64,000 nt of DNA from Branchinecta lynchi (lineage: Eukaryota; Arthropoda; Branchiopoda; Anostraca; Branchinectidae): assembly GCA_023053575.1 (NCBI GenBank), contig JAKZAP010000001.1, forward strand, positions 13,408,849-13,472,848, given 5' to 3'. Under the pieces are notes generated by a model, which worked only from the letters and a program-made list of their open reading frames with translations, searched no databases and was not told where the DNA came from. Positions 1-15,200 of this stretch are shown in pieces (position 1 is the stretch's first letter; every line of letters begins with the position of its first letter). The translations under genes and the position numbers were made by a program.

Positions 1-33
1 TTTGGTGGAAATTTACAGAGGCTTCCTTTAAAG

Positions 34-214
34 GTCATGTCCATCTTGCTTCACGGTGACGCTGCCTTCTCTGGTCAAGGTATCGTCTATGAAACTTTCC
101 ACTTGTCCGATCTGCCAGATTACACAACCAGGGGAACTATTCACATCGTTGTCAACAACCAGATTGGTTTCACCACCGACCCTAGACACTCAAGGTCATC
201 ACCATACTGCACAG
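34..214 (+). CDS. OGDH: OGDH visible exon 1
   Basis: Encodes [12 protein letters not shown] through SRSSPYCT and contains the ThDP/Mg-binding GDA...NNQIGF motif. The donor is G|GTACGT at 215, leaving phase 1. The acceptor is probably the AG at 32-33 after a pyrimidine-rich stretch; the AG at 17-18 is an in-frame alternative that would add five residues. Confidence 0.9.
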
Positions 215-3200
215 GTACGTTCCTTTCTCTTTTAGGGTTTGAAGAGCGCTGGGTTCTTCAATCTCGTGTCTTTGATATATTTGGCAAAACTTGTGTGCAG
301 TGTCGTATCGAGGATGTTGATTTCAGCAATCACTTTAGTCTAGTTCCCACTGTCGTCGATTCTCCATTTACTCTGCAGACTCGACTTCGTTTAGCAAAAA
401 CTTCATGAAAGGGTCCCACTCTCCTCCTGCAGTGAAGCAAAAACTTCATCAGTGGAAAGTTGGGCTTTAATTCGTCGGCCTTGATGTCCCCTCTCTTACA
501 GACGTTGCTCGAGTCGTTAATGCTCCAATCTTCCACGTCAACGCTGATGACCCTGAGGCGGTTGTTCACGTTTGCAACGTGGCAGCTCAGTGGAGAGCTA
601 CCTTTCACAAGGATGTCGTCATCGACTTGGTAAGTTGCTGACTTCAGTTAAACACCAAGTTTTCAAGCCCCCCCCCCCTCCCCAACCTTCTTCCGATGCA
701 ATGACCTGATCCGTGGACTGCCCTCTGTAAAGCACCGTAAGGCACGACGCTCTTTTTGTTTTGATGAGGTTACTCGGAGGAAGAATTAATTGTTTTAAAC
801 CGCTTTTACATTGCCGCGTCGTTGCGATGCGCCTCGTATGCATTTATCTTGCCGCTGGTTGAGTAGCGTATTTTCACACCTGCGCGAGAACATATCACGC
901 TCGATGCGTATTTACGTTTTCCTTTTTCGGTTTCGTCTGCCAAATTTTCATTTCTTTCATCAATTAGTAAGTGTTGAATCATCAGTAGTAGGTTATTCTC
1001 CAGTTTCTCTTCAAAAACTTACATTTTTCACTGAAAAATCTGATGCGTAACGCTTTGACGCAACGCAAGAATAGAACTTGGTTCCATTCTCGCTGTTGCG
1101 TTTTATTTGTCTACGTAAGCTCTGCGTTGCGTCGCCGTAACCGTGACGCAGTGGTCGCGTAGCTTATTGTGAAAGGCTCTACGCGTCAGTGTGAAAGCGG
1201 CTTTAGCTAGAAGGACTTTGGGAGGTCCTTGTTTTCAGTCCAGTCGTTCAGTAACGTAGAAATGTTCTCGCGATCCCCACCAACCACTTCAGAAATCGAG
1301 TTCGATATTAGTTGCTTGCAATGTATTGTTATTATTGGATTTGATTTGACCAGACCCTAGATATAGGACATAGAAGTTGGGAAAATAATGATTTGCTTGT
1401 GTTTAGGTTTCTTACCGTCGCAACGGCCACAACGAAATCGACGAGCCGATGTTCACACAACCACTTATGTATAAGAAAATTAAACAAACGAAGAACGTGC
1501 TTGAGAAGTACATCGCCCAGCTTCTTGAAGAGGGACTCATCGCCAAGGAAGAAATTGAGGTTAGCCTTTATTTTGCTCCAGTGTAGAATAGCCCGTATTT
1601 TTATTCTAAACGAAGTTGACAAACTTGGGTTCGGAGCACAGGTCATCAGTTGACCTCTTTGATTAACCATGTGACAATAATATGCTGAATATGACCAACA
1701 AAATTCAGGTGCTATCTAATGGTTGGCTGGAAACTAAATAGAATTATCATCAGTTGCTCAACTGAAGCTGGAGAATCCAAAATTAATGCCCTTACGAGTT
1801 CCTTTGTTAGTATTTCTTGTGCTTACCTCTTTATTATTTTTATAGGTTAGATTTTCCATTTATAAAATTGAAAATGAAAGGTCATGGTAAAATCGTTAAT
1901 CCTATAAATATAGACAGTCAGTTGCTAAATAAAGATGATAAAGGGTCTGAATGAGCTGAATTTGGCGTCTAGTCTCGGTGATACAGCTGTTCGAGATATG
2001 GATCTTCTCGTGAATATTCTTGAGAACTGGAGCGATCGGCCAATTCTATACCAAGGGCTCATGGCGTGTTGCCGATAATTATTCAAAAGGACCTTCCTCT
2101 TATCATATTTCGGGGTGATCGTCCCCCCCCCCTTATTTCCTGTGTCCGTTCGAGTGCCTGAAGCAACCACATAAGTAGATACTGATTTCCGTGCTTAAAC
2201 TGGAAAGCTATAAAATTGATTCGAAAACAAAACAGAAACGACGAACCCCGTGAATGAAGTTTGTTTTCTGTTTTGCCAGAAGAGGTGCCTTTTAGTGCAG
2301 TACTAGTGAGCCTAAAAACGAGAAGGTGGTCGCTGTTAAGGAAATGTTATTTGTGTTTCAAATGTTTCAAATGTTATTTGTGTGTCTGAGGTGCATAGAC
2401 AGGATAAAAACCTTTTGAATATAAATGGGTTCCAGCAATTTATAAAACTACGTCCCGATGATCATCCCCTTGGAAAAGAAGGTGGTGGTGTTATGATGCT
2501 GGCTCATGAAAGTTTAAACCCAAAGCAGATGGATATTCCTTTTTTAGACCAAAATGATGAAATTCTGTGGATAATAATTAGGCCAAAACGACTCCCTCGG
2601 CCGTATTCGGGGGTAGTGATTTGCACTTTTTATTTTTCACCCGGACAACGTGCTGTTGTAAAACAAGAGTTTTGGGAGAAGATTCAAGCATCTGCAGATT
2701 TTATTCATAAAAAATATCCACTTTTAGCGCTAAGTATTTTTGGTGCTGGAAATGAGTTAAATACACGTTCCCTTGCATCGTCATTAAACCTAAAAAGCCT
2801 TGTAAATTTCTTTACTACGAAGGGTGATACGTGTCTCGATGTGATTTTATCTGATTTAAAAGATTATTACCAAGCGCCTGAAGCTCTACCAGCACTGGGT
2901 GGAAGCTATCATTTTATGATGCTATGGAAGCCTCTTGATAAAATAAAAGTGACATACTCGATGACAGAAGTGGTTACTCGTCCAATTACAGATAGAGGTT
3001 TGCTTGCGTTTGGTGATTGGATTACGCGTGAGCCTTGGACTGAAGTTTTGGAGGCCCCAACTTCTGATGAAAAAGCTGAGATTTTTCACGAAAAAATAAA
3101 AACACGTTTTGATGATTGTTTCCCTGAAAAAAAGGTGAACTTTTGTTCTTCAGATAAGCCTTATGTTACAAAAGAGATTAAAAATTTGATTAAAAAGAAA

Positions 3201-6200
3201 TTATTTTTGTTCCGAGCGGGTGACCGACAACAAGCTAATAAGCTGCGGAATAAAATACAAAATAAATTGAAGAGAGCGGAGGAACAGTATGGTCGTGAAG
3301 TGGATGATCTATGTGAACTAAAACCTCAAAAGTATTACCAGAAAATAAAAAGCATGACTGGAAAATCACATAAAAATATTGATTTTAATGTTAATGAGCC
3401 CCCAGAACAAACGGCAAATGCCCTTAATGCTCACCTGATAGCTATAGTACAAACTTACCCACCTTTAAGACCGACACCTGAAAGTACTCCAGAAGATGAA
3501 AGTGAAGGTTCTGGTTTGGCAGTTCCAGAGCTATCAAAGGCTGAGATTGCTTCAAAATTAAAAAAAAATAAAAAAACATCAATTACACCTTTTGACATCC
3601 CAGTTCAACTCATAAAAGCTTTCCCAGAGGAGTTAGCTGTACCTCTCCAGAGTATTTATAATATGATTTCTAAAACTGGCCAGTATCCAAAGAAATGGAA
3701 GCTTGGTTTTGTCACCCCAATCCCAAAAAAAGGATGTCCAAATGATTTTACGGGAGTGAGACCAATTACTATGACTTCAATTTTCAGCAAGATTTATGAA
3801 TCATTTGTTGCAATATGGTTGAAAAAACACCTCCTTTCACTGATTGATAAAAAACAATTTGGGAATTTACCAAAAACTTCGACAACACATTACCTTGTTA
3901 GCTTGATTGATTTTATTTTGAAAAATTTGGATTGCCCAGGGAAGTGGTTAAATTTGATTGCAATAGATTTTAAAAAAGCTTTTGATTTAGTTGATCATAA
4001 TATTTTATTGGAAAAACTGAGACAGAAAAATATTCCGGATTTCATTTTAAAAATTGTGCGTGGTTTTCTAACGGAAAGGCAGCAAGTTGTAAAATATAAA
4101 GGCCTTCATTCATCTACTAGTGCTATATACTGTGGTGTCCCACAAGGAACCGTGTTGGGACCTCTTTGTTTTTTGATTATGATAAATGATATTGCTATTG
4201 ATGCTGATGAGAGATGGAAGTACGTGGACGATTTGTCACTTGTGGAAGTATTGCATCGATCTTTTAAAAGCCAAGCAATGACAATAGTCCAGGATGTAGC
4301 AACGGAAGCAAAAAATTTAAATATGGTTGTAAATGCGGAAAAAACAACGGTTTTGACCTTTTCTTTTTAATCGGATGAGCCAAGTTTCCACCCTGAGTTA
4401 GATGATGGCCTCCTCTCGGAGGAAATTAATCTCCTTGGAGTCGTTGTTTCGTCTGATCTCTCGTGGAAAAAAAACACTGATAGCATGATTAGAAAAGCTA
4501 ATGCGTCTATTGTAATGTTAAAAACACTAACTAAATTTAAGGTCCCTGAAAAAAAGATGTTGCGTCTGTATTGTACGTTTGTTCGTCCTCTTGTGGAGTA
4601 TGCTTGTCCGGTTTGGCACTATGGTATTACGAAGGATGAATCTGATCGTATAGAGAATATTCAGAAACGTGCCCTAAGAATTGTGAACCTAAAATACCGT
4701 ACTCTGGCCTTCTTTCTTTATTTGGACTGGATGCGCTGTCTAATAGGAGGCAGAAGTTGTGTCAAAATTTTGGACTAAAACTCCTAGAACACCCAACTCT
4801 CCGATCCCTTTTACCCCCGGATTTTGAGATTGAACGCCCAAGGCCACCAAGGCAAGTATCCACCAAAGTCCCGAAGCTCATGCCGATCGCATGTAACCGG
4901 GAAAGATATTGTAATAGCTTCATTCCGAAATTTGTTGATTTTTACAATAATGTTATTTTGTCTTAGTTATTTTGTTATGAATTTTATTTCGGTTGTTGAC
5001 TTTAATGGTTTACCTTTTATTTTGATTACGAATCTGATTTTAACAATTGTTGTATAGATTACTTGACAAAGGTCAAACAATTTGGTTGGACAACTACGAA
5101 ATTTTGTACCTGAATTATACAATAAATCTAATCTAATCAAATAGGCAATGGAAGATCAATATGGAAAACCAAGTTATGTAAAACTTGTTACTGGCCCTCG
5201 AGTAGTCAGTTTCTTTGTCCTAGGATGTTCGTTCGAAATATGAGAAGATCTGTGAGGAGGCCTACGTCAAGTCTCAGAGCGAAAGACAGATCCGTTACAA
5301 GGACTGGCTCGACTCACCCTGGTCCGGATTCTTCGAAGGCAAGGACCCGCTTAAGGCTTCGCCTACTGGTGTCCACGAAGATACTCTAACCCATATTGGA
5401 AAGAAGATGTCGTCGCCTCCTCCCAACGCTGCCGGCTTTGTCATGCACAAAGGTTATCTATTTATTATTAGTCCGTTTTTTTTTGTTTTGTTTTTTTATT
5501 GAAGCAAGTTGACCAACGACTAATATTTGGTCCTCGTGGTTCTAGTGTACCCTCGGAAAGTCCAGCACTTAACCTGGATTATCCGATTGTGCGATTAAGC
5601 GGCTGATTTGACTATTTTGGCCTACACTTCTGTGAAAGTTGGGTAAAGGCAGAGCTGCTGCGAGTCCAGCAAAACCGAGTCGTAAATCCGAGTCCTAGAC
5701 AAGTCCGAGTCCTTGAAAAAGGCGTCTCGAGCTCCGTGAAAGACGAGTCCGAGACCTTGAAAAAGGCTTCTCGGGACCGTCTCGAGACCTAGTCGGCCAG
5801 GTCTGTGTAAAGGGAAGTACATCTGTGGGTCTCGAAGATAGTCAGCGACATGCTTTAAACTGACGTGACTGTAAAAAAGAGCGAGGCTGGAAAGTTGTCA
5901 TATTTGTGGACTTGGAGTTGCGTATTGGCCGAGCAATTCGGTTTTGACCGCCATGAGTACAGTTCAGGTATGCTTTTTGAACCCTTCTATAAGCGTTTCA
6001 CTACCCTGGTTTTGTTTCTGGATTGTAAAGCAGTCAAATGGAGAAGAAACATAACAAGCTTTATATCAGCTAATAGCCAACTGATTCAGTTGTCTTCTGG
6101 CACAAACCGAAAGTTCAGTGCTATTTGTTTTCAATGCTGTTTTTTTTTTTACTTTCAAATATGCTTGTTTTTATGGCACTTACATCTCCGCTCTAGTTCC

Positions 6201-9200
6201 ATATACCGGTCGCTTTTCGGTCGGTCGGTCCACTGTTTTCGATTTAGAGTACTTCCAGGTGTGCTAGGCCGATGAAACTTGGCAGGCGTATTAGGGACGC
6301 GACCAAACTAACTTGGAAATAGTCACTTCCCCAATCCGACCATAGTGGGGGGAGCCGGAGGAAAGGGGAATCCGGAATCTTGAGGCATTAACTTTTGAAC
6401 GGAACATCGGATCTCAATGAAACTTGATATTTGGAAGATCTCGTGTCTCAGGTGTCCCATTTCAAGTCCGGACAAGATCCAGTCACTTTTGGGGGAGTTG
6501 GAGGGGGGGGGGGAAATCGTGTGACACGCTCTGAGTGCAAGGATCGGGATGAAGCTTGGTGGGAAGAACAAGCACAAACCCTAGATACATAGTTGACAGG
6601 ACCGGACAGGATTTGGAGCGGGGTTCCGGAATTCGGGTGATCCCGACAGAGGCGTTACTAGCCAAAATGTTTTTTGGGGGGACGAGGCATTTACCGACTG
6701 GCTGGTAATTTGTACCGACTTTTTCTGCAGCAAAAGCGACTGTTTTCAACAACAAAAATGACATTTTCGGAAAAAATCGACTGATTTTCAGAAAAAACGA
6801 CTATTTTGACAAAAAATCGACCAATTTTCAGAAAAAACGACTGAAACGACTTTTCTTGAAAAAAAAAATCAACTTCTTTGACGAAAAATCGCGGTGCTTC
6901 GCGCCGTCTCGGTTATTTTTTACCGACTGGCCGACAGCATTGGGGGGGGGGGGGGCGGCCCCCCTCCCCCCAGTCGTGACGCCCCTGGATCCCGAGATAA
7001 GGTACTTCCAGATGTGCTAGGACGATCAAACTTGGCTGGCGCTTTAGAGACCCGACAAGATTGACTTGCAAATAGTCTCTTCCCAGATCCGACCATCCTG
7101 GAGGGTGGGGGGGGGGGGAGTCTGGAAACTTGAGGGATGCATAACTTTCGAATCGGTGATTTAATCTTAATGAAACTTGATAATTGGCAAGAGTATTGAT
7201 ATTTCTCATTTGTGCCTCAAGGGTTTTGCTTACAAATGAATTCCTAGCCCCCTGAAAGTGCGTATCGTAACTGCAAAGTGTAAAAAAAAATAAAAAAAAA
7301 ATGACTAGAGACTATTGATTAGATTTTCATGATCCTCAAGGGCCCATGCTCATTTTTACCTCGAGGGTTTTGCTTACAAATCAGTTTCTAGCGCCCTAAA
7401 GTGCACATCTCAACTGATAAGTGGAAAAAATACTTTTGACTAAACGATACATTTTCATGATCCCTAAGGACACATGATCATTTGTGCCTCAAGCGTGTTA
7501 CCTAAAAAGGAACTCCTAGCTCCCCTAAAGCGCATGTCATCATTACGAAGTGCAAACAAAACTTTCGACTGAACGATACCTTTTTAGGATCCCCAAGGGC
7601 CTATGAACATTCATGCCTCGAAATCAAGGGTTTTGCTTACAAAGGATTAGAGTAAACTCACGAGTTAACTCCTACAGTCATCCTCTGGCCCAACTGTGCA
7701 AGTGCCATATAGGCTTCTAGCTCTTGTTAGATTGGGGTGTGCTCTTCTGTTTAAATGCCATCTTCTTGACGAAATACTCGCTGCTTAGCGACATACAAAT
7801 TTAAGAGAATGAGCAGATGGAAATATATTTCAAAATCCAGCTGACATCTGATAAAATAGACATGAAGTCAACGTTTTCGGCAAGTATTTTGCAGTAAAAG
7901 ATGCTTCAGTCTTTTCTTCGGTGACCGTTTGAAGTTAGGAGACGTTCAGAAAAGCACTCTACTGTACTTCATTTAAATTCTTACATTTTAGTTTCTAGCG
8001 GCATATATTTCCTAAACAGATACTGCTTTCCTTGTTTTTAAATTAAGGGACATTGGATTTCCTGTTTTGACGTTGGGATCAGTGGATATACGATCCTCTG
8101 CAACCAAGCAGTTCATACTGATGTATTGCCATTGTTTATTTAGGTATTGAGCGTATTCTGAAGGCTCGCATGGAGATGGTTGAGCATAGAACCGTCGACT
8201 GGGCCCTTGGTGAGGCTATGGCTTTCGGATCCCTTCTTCGTGAGGGAACCCATGTCCGACTTAGCGGCCAAGATGTCGAGAGAGGAACTTTCAGGTATCT
8301 GTTCTTAGTATTTACTCTTCAGTGTTCCGTCCGCAATACCTTTTACGACTTTACGTCTCGTTGTGGAACGACGCTGCAGTAGAAAATTAGCCATTTATAC
8401 AGGAAAGAATCACACAAATTCCGTTATTGGAACCAGTAATTCCCTGTCCATAACACGCCAGTGAACCTCGGGAAGAACGAGAAATGTCGCTTGGACGATG
8501 ACTCAAATCCTTTACTAACCAATTAACGGGCTCGTTGGGGACAGCTGTGGTGACGCTTCCGGCTCTTTGCTAGAGCACACGGCGACTCTTCATCAGCACG
8601 TAGAGTTCATCAAGAGTATTCCTTTGTACTCGACGGGATTTCTTGCCTGTTAAACGCTACATTATAATATAGTAAGGTGATGGAAAAACTCACAAACACA
8701 CTAAAAGAAAAACAAAGTTTGGGACTTAGCCTCCCAGCTCTATGGAAATTAAAATTTCCATTATCATATGAGTGGAAGTCCACATTTTTTTTCTGTCATC
8801 AGCCTGTCCGGAACTTTTGTCTATCCATGTTCAGCTGAACTCTGCCCTCGGAGCGGCGGTGGAACGGGCGGAGGCTGTCGAGCTGGATGGCCCGTTTACG
8901 TGTTAATCCATACGCCAAATTAACAAAAAGATCGACGGCATCCACGCTAATATGTCCATCGACCTCGGTGGTAGGTCAAGGGGACCAGAGCCAGAGCCAT
9001 CAAAGCGGAAATGACCCCTAATTTCTTCTATGGCTGCATGAACAACGTTTCGATGTTTGGACTGTTGTTGACGAACAAGGCTCGCTTGTACTTCTTGTAT
9101 TTCGCTTCACAATACTACCATGTGTCAAAATAACCCCATTTGATTATTCCGTCTGGGCGCATATGCGGCTATCTCTCTCCATCCGAGGGTGTGTCTGTCG

Positions 9201-12200
9201 AGAGCACCGTCTATTTTCCATATTAATGTTTTTTAGGGTTTGGTTTCAGTTTCATGATTTAGTTACCATAGTTTTGGTAACTATCTAGAAGAAACTACCA
9301 TACTTGCTAGGATAATAGGAAGAGCAAGCCCTGTGGTTCAACGGTAAAGTTTCGATTTATTTTAGTCATCGTCACCACGTTCTCCACCATCAAACTGTTG
9401 ACAAGTCCACTTGGAAGCCGCTTTCAAACCTGTACCCTGACCAGGCCCCATACACTGTCTGTAACAGCTCACTCTCCGAGTTTGGTGTACTTGGTGAGAT
9501 TTTTTTTTGTAAAGTAGTATAGCAAGAAAAAATGCCAATAGTAGCTACTTGCCACCGACCCTGTATATTCAGCTGTCCATTCCATTGCCCAGATTTGTTT
9601 TTGCTTGTAAATGTTTATTTGCACGTGTTTTCTCAATTTTTGTAGACAGTCGTGAAAATACCTTCAACTTTGTGATAACAAGTGAATGTCTGCGGGAATG
9701 TCTGTTTTGGCTTTTCGTGTTTTCTGCTCGGACAGCGCTTTTGGAAAGTTTCAGTTGATCGATTTCAGAGTTTGAATGCCGAATCCCTGGTCTTTACTGG
9801 ATCATTTCCCACCATGAGCTACTGTAACACTGTAGGCAACTCTTAGGTATGTGTTGCGGTTCAAGACCATAGTCTTATGCGTTCTCAATTTTTTCTGGCA
9901 CACGACCTATAGTATGGACATCCTCGATTTTTTTTTATTAAGGATTTTGGGACAGGAACTTAAAGGAGAACAGTAAAATGCCCTTCTGCTACCTTACCAA
10001 TTGTTTCCTAGATACTAAGCTGTGAATGCTAGGTCACTTCTCGGGAAGCTGCAGTAATTAGTGCGTGGCTTTGTCCTCACTTCTCATGAACAGGTTAGAC
10101 ATAATGCGTGACCTCAGGATAATCGAAACCTGTTTCATACTTTGAACGCAATTCCTCGAGGGGCACAAGGCCACAGCTGCAGAACTAGCTGCAACACCCT
10201 ATTCGTGTATATCATGCTTGAAGGAAAAAGCAAGTCTTTATTTATTTGACTTTTTGGTTTATTTTTACTTATATACCTTTTTATTTTTACTTTGTCTTAT
10301 GTAGTTGTGACCACCATTGTGACCACTGTTACACACGCGTTTAGTATATTTGATAGCAGCAAGATAGCGGGTAGGTTCGCACAAGAAATTTTGTTATCAA
10401 GAGAGAACGGGCGTTACGATGACATTGTTGCCAGTGGTCGCAGACTTCTGATATTTGTCAAAGATTAAGGACTTCCTTGACAAAGTGATTCCGGATTCTG
10501 TGACCCGGTTCCTTGACAGTGAACACAGAAGTAGAGGCATATAATTATGAAGATGAAAGCGAGATTTGTCGTTAATAGTTGGTAAATAGGACCCAGTTTC
10601 GTAGGCACTAGAAGGTCACAAGTTTTTGCGGAAAGAAGTCACAGGTTCCTTCAGAGAAAAGTGGCAACACTGGTCTTATATGTTTTAGTTTTACCTTTCC
10701 TTAAAAAAGATAGACATAAAAATGCTTGAAGGTAAATTTGTACTGTAAAATTTCTATATTGTCTTTCCAAACATTGTGCCGAAACCATGGGAACGGGTAA
10801 ATCTCTGTTGAAGATCTAGTTTTACTGGGGTTGAACTAATACATTTTTTCTCCCTTAGGTTTTGAACTTGGATACTCGATGACCAACCCGAATGCCCTCG
10901 TCTGTTGGGAAGCTCAGTTCGGAGACTTCAATAATACTGCCCAGCCCATCATTGATCAGTTTATTGCATCTGGGCAGTCTAAGTGGGTTAGGCAGTCGGG
11001 GCTTGTCTTGCTGCTTCCTCATGGCATGGAAGGAATGGTGAGTACATGATTCCAGTTTAGAAAAAAAAAATTGTTTGCGCTAGGCTACTCAAAGGAGGTC
11101 AGGCGAAAGAAACAAAACGAGATTTTGCGGGTTTTTCGTGATCAGCTTATTATTCCTCCAAGATGTTAAACGAGGGATGGTATGATGATTATGGTTTGAT
11201 TTATAACCTGTCAAAATAAGCACAAAGCACGAAGACTGAGTAAATAAGAAGGAAAAAATGGAGAGAAAGAATGGAACACAGGAAAGAGAATTAACTTACA
11301 AAATACACAACACAACTTTTACCCTAGAAATGAACCAAGAGGATTTTAAAGTCTTGATCAATATTTTGGCTGAAGTTTCTCCATTGCTGTTATTATATGT
11401 TAGATGTTTTCGGATGAAATACACAATATAACTGTTACCCTAGAACTGTACCAAGAGGATTTTCAAGTCGTGACCAATGTTTTGGCTATGTTTCGCCGCT
11501 GCTGTTATTATACGTTATATGTTTTCGGATATTCCGGTTGCATTTCTGGCAACCATCCTCAGCGAAGAACAAACAGACCAAAGTAATACTAAGAACAAAT
11601 ACGCCAATACACCTCCGTCTTTGGTTCCATGCAGCGACTATGGATACACCGACAAAACTGTGCTGAGCTATAGGTATTTGATGAGTTTCGAGTTGCTGCC
11701 TGTCTACTTCCCTCGTCGCTGTTGCGCTTATCAGAGGGATTAGAGCAGGAGGGGCGCTGACCCTCTGCAGCGCGTCCAGACAAACAATTGGCTTTTACTT
11801 TGGAAATTTCTTCTTCAAGGCTTTACTGCGATATAACTGTTGTAAACGTAACCAATTGTGATGTTCCGCGTAGCTCCTACCCTCCGCTCTTTTGCGTCGG
11901 GCCGGGTACAGGGATTTATTCGACTCCGCATGGTCGTATTACAGAGACAGGGAGACGGAGGTTCTGGCGCTTATTTGTTCTTGGTAATAACAACAAAAAA
12001 ACGATATGGACTCGACAAACTAACGGTCAGTCAGGGAAGAAATAAAGGTAGCCTACCACTACCCAGACAGTAGAGCAGTATAATTTTAGTAGACGAGGTG
12101 ACTTTTGTTTAGCCATGCTCCCATTAGCTTTTAACAGTGTTAGTTTTATGGTCGTGTGCAGTTTATGGATACAGCTGCGACACTGGGATTGAATTCTTGC

Positions 12201-15200
12201 ATTTCTTTCTCCTTTGGTACTTCGCAGTACATGTGCTTGCAATGTATTATTAATACCTCTGTTTCTATATTTTTCAGACGTTTCAGATGTCTGTCAGATT
12301 TACATTCGTCAGATAGAACTCTCTAGTTGTCTCATTAGACTGACATTTTTACCATTCAAGTCGAAGTTCAATTTAATTCATTTATTTATGTCCGCCAAAG
12401 TTGGCGAGTAGACAAATATAATAAAATATAAATAATAGGTCTTCAACTGAATAATAACTAGACCACATACTTTCACAAATCATATACTTGTACAATTCCA
12501 CAATTCATTTTAAAAACGTTACACTAGCCTAAATGAGTATCTACCTAAAACTTTAACCAAGATGCAATCATCAATCAATCAACGCCACGCAACAGGAAAA
12601 TGTGCTTTTTGGTAAAATTTAAAAAAAAATGTTTCCCGTTTCTTTTTCAAATTATTAGTGGGTTTTTTTTTAAACCATAATTTTCCATCGTAAAAGAACT
12701 AGATTGAATTTTAGAAAACCGTCATAAGAATTTCCAAAATAAGAAAAGTAGTTTTAATAAGAAATTTAATAAAGAATACTTTTAAACCTTAAAAAAGGGA
12801 AAAAATATGATGCAAGCAAAGTCTGTGGAAGAGCAACAGTGTTAAAAATCTTTGCAAGATTATGTCTAGAGAGGAAACCCCTGAGACAAACCACCGCCCA
12901 GAGACTAGAAGAAATGCGGGGCTCTACATCTTCTACTATTAACGCTCTCGTTAAAGACTCACAGGGTTTCAGAACTGAATTACTTACATGGACAGATGCT
13001 GAAAGAGAAGTTTGTTCAAGGGGTTTTGGTCCAGAGACAATGACCTCTCGTATTTAAACATTACAAGAGGAAATACAGAGGTTACAGCCGAAATCTATTC
13101 TGCTACTGTTTTGTCCTTCAGGTTTTCGTATCTTTGCTGCTTCTCGTCTGAACTCTTTAAGGCCACTACTTCTGGTCATTTCTTGTTAGAAACTCGACAA
13201 ACCATCTAGTAAAGATCTTCTTTGTGTTCTACGGTAAAAAGCGACAACTCCGACATCTAAGCAAGCCAAAAAGAAGTGTCCGTATTATAAAAATTGAATG
13301 ATTCCGCGACACAGCCTGATGGAACTGCTATATTATTTTTCAATGTTCTAGGGCCCCGAACATTCAAGCGCTCATCTTATGAGATTCCTACAGCTTTGCT
13401 CAGAAGACGACGCTGTTATTCCACATGAGAACAGCCAGTTCGCTATCCGACAGTTGCACGATATCAACATGATTGTAAGTGTATTTATTTGCCTGGTCAC
13501 GCCTCTTTGCGAGAGGAACAGAGCAGACTCAGTTATCCCATCCGGCTCAACTCTTTTGAAAACTCGGTCGATTGTTAAATAAAGACAGGCGACAGATTGT
13601 AATAAAGACAGGAGAGATACTGACCTTAAGGCAGGTTCTCAGGCAACTGGCCAATTTTTTTTTTTTCCCGATTCAAACTTTTCAGATTTGAATCTCCCGT
13701 TGAAGTCGAACTATCTAAGTGAGATTTTCAGGTCTGTCCATTCCTTTGTTTTGAAGAATGCACTATACACTATTTTCCACGGCACAAAATATCAATCCCC
13801 GTTTGATCCAAAGTTTGGTCAAAATCCGGCAAAATTCCGTGAACAGGAAAAAATCTGGCGAGACTGTCCAGATATATCGGCACTGAAACCGGTTTTATAA
13901 AGTCTCCTTGTGCGAGAGAATCTGCCCTCCTCTGCTCCACATTCCTATTGTTTCTTTCGAGTATTTATCCAGAGTAGAACAACTTACACAAACTTCCCAT
14001 CGCCCTTTGTAACAATCTAATAGCATTGATAAGTAATATTTTACTCTCACCTCCCTCATCAATGCCAACAGGAGAGTATCGAGAAAACCCTCGAGCTGGG
14101 AAATAAACCCAGGAACCGGCGGTACTGTGAATTGTTTTGTTTGTGTCTGTTAATGATCCACTTTCTAGGTTGCGAACTGCACAACCCCAGCCAACTACTT
14201 CCACATTTTGCGCCGACAAATTGCTCTACCATTTAGAAAGCCGTTGATCATCATGACACCGAAATCTCTGCTCAGACACCCAGAGGCAAAATCCTCTTTT
14301 GATGACATGAAAGACGGAACCGAGTTCCAAAGGTTAAACAGTTTTCTTTTCCCTCTGTATTTTCTTGTCGTTATTGGGGCCCTTGCGAGTAACAGATTCT
14401 TTTGTTATTGCTTTATTTGCAATCTGCCTATTATTCTATTTCAACAGGGTCGCTCTCGAAATTTGCCATGGTTCTTAACTATAGTTTGTAAATTTTTCTA
14501 ACGGACTTTCAACTTCCCGTGGAGCTTTCTACTAACCTTCCCGACGCATTTTTGGGGAAAACCACTTCGTTTAGAAGGCAAAAAAAAAACTGTTGGGAAT
14601 CTCGGCAAATATCAGTAGTAGCGCGAAAACCCTCTGCTTTCTGGCCTCCGGAAACCTGTTTGTGTAGTGTCGAGTTTTTGGTCACCAAAGCTGCTTTCTA
14701 ATGTCTCTGACAGACGAGCGGATGCACAGACTGGCTTGCTGCCATCCTAAAAAAAGGGCATTGTTCGGATATCAAGATCGTGCTTCATTAGAGGTACTGT
14801 GTTCCTTCGGTTTTTCAATTCATTGACGGTAGTGAAATGGCGTTTGGCGTTTCATTCAGTTGAGGTGTCTGAGTGGGTCTTGCAAATTAAATGCAAGTGT
14901 CATTAGCTGTGCTGTTGGGAAACCAGCAATGAGCGTGTTCCACCCTTCTAACAATAGTTACTATTAGTTACTATTTCCGTTCCATCCTCAGGAAAAGTTA
15001 CTACGCTGACCGTTCCAACCTTGTCGGAATAGTAACTAAAAGTTACTATTTGCTTACCATGCTCGGGAGCGTAGTAAGCGTAGTAACTACGCATCTCTGC
15101 AACGTGATTGGTCGGCTTCGCCCCTGGCGTGAGATCCTGCTGCAAAATAGAAAAATCGTTCCAGCCTTGACGGCAAAAAACCAGAATTCGTGACGTCATG

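Noticed and set aside
37..408. A single 123-codon ORF beginning [11 protein letters not shown]
   Set aside because: Only the part to 214 is coding; beyond that it reads into intron 1 past a strong GTACGT donor. It is an OGDH exon, not a gene of its own.
9320..9365. tRNA-like stretch (GTGGTTCAACGGTAAAG)
   Set aside because: No acceptor stem or T-arm can be formed around it.
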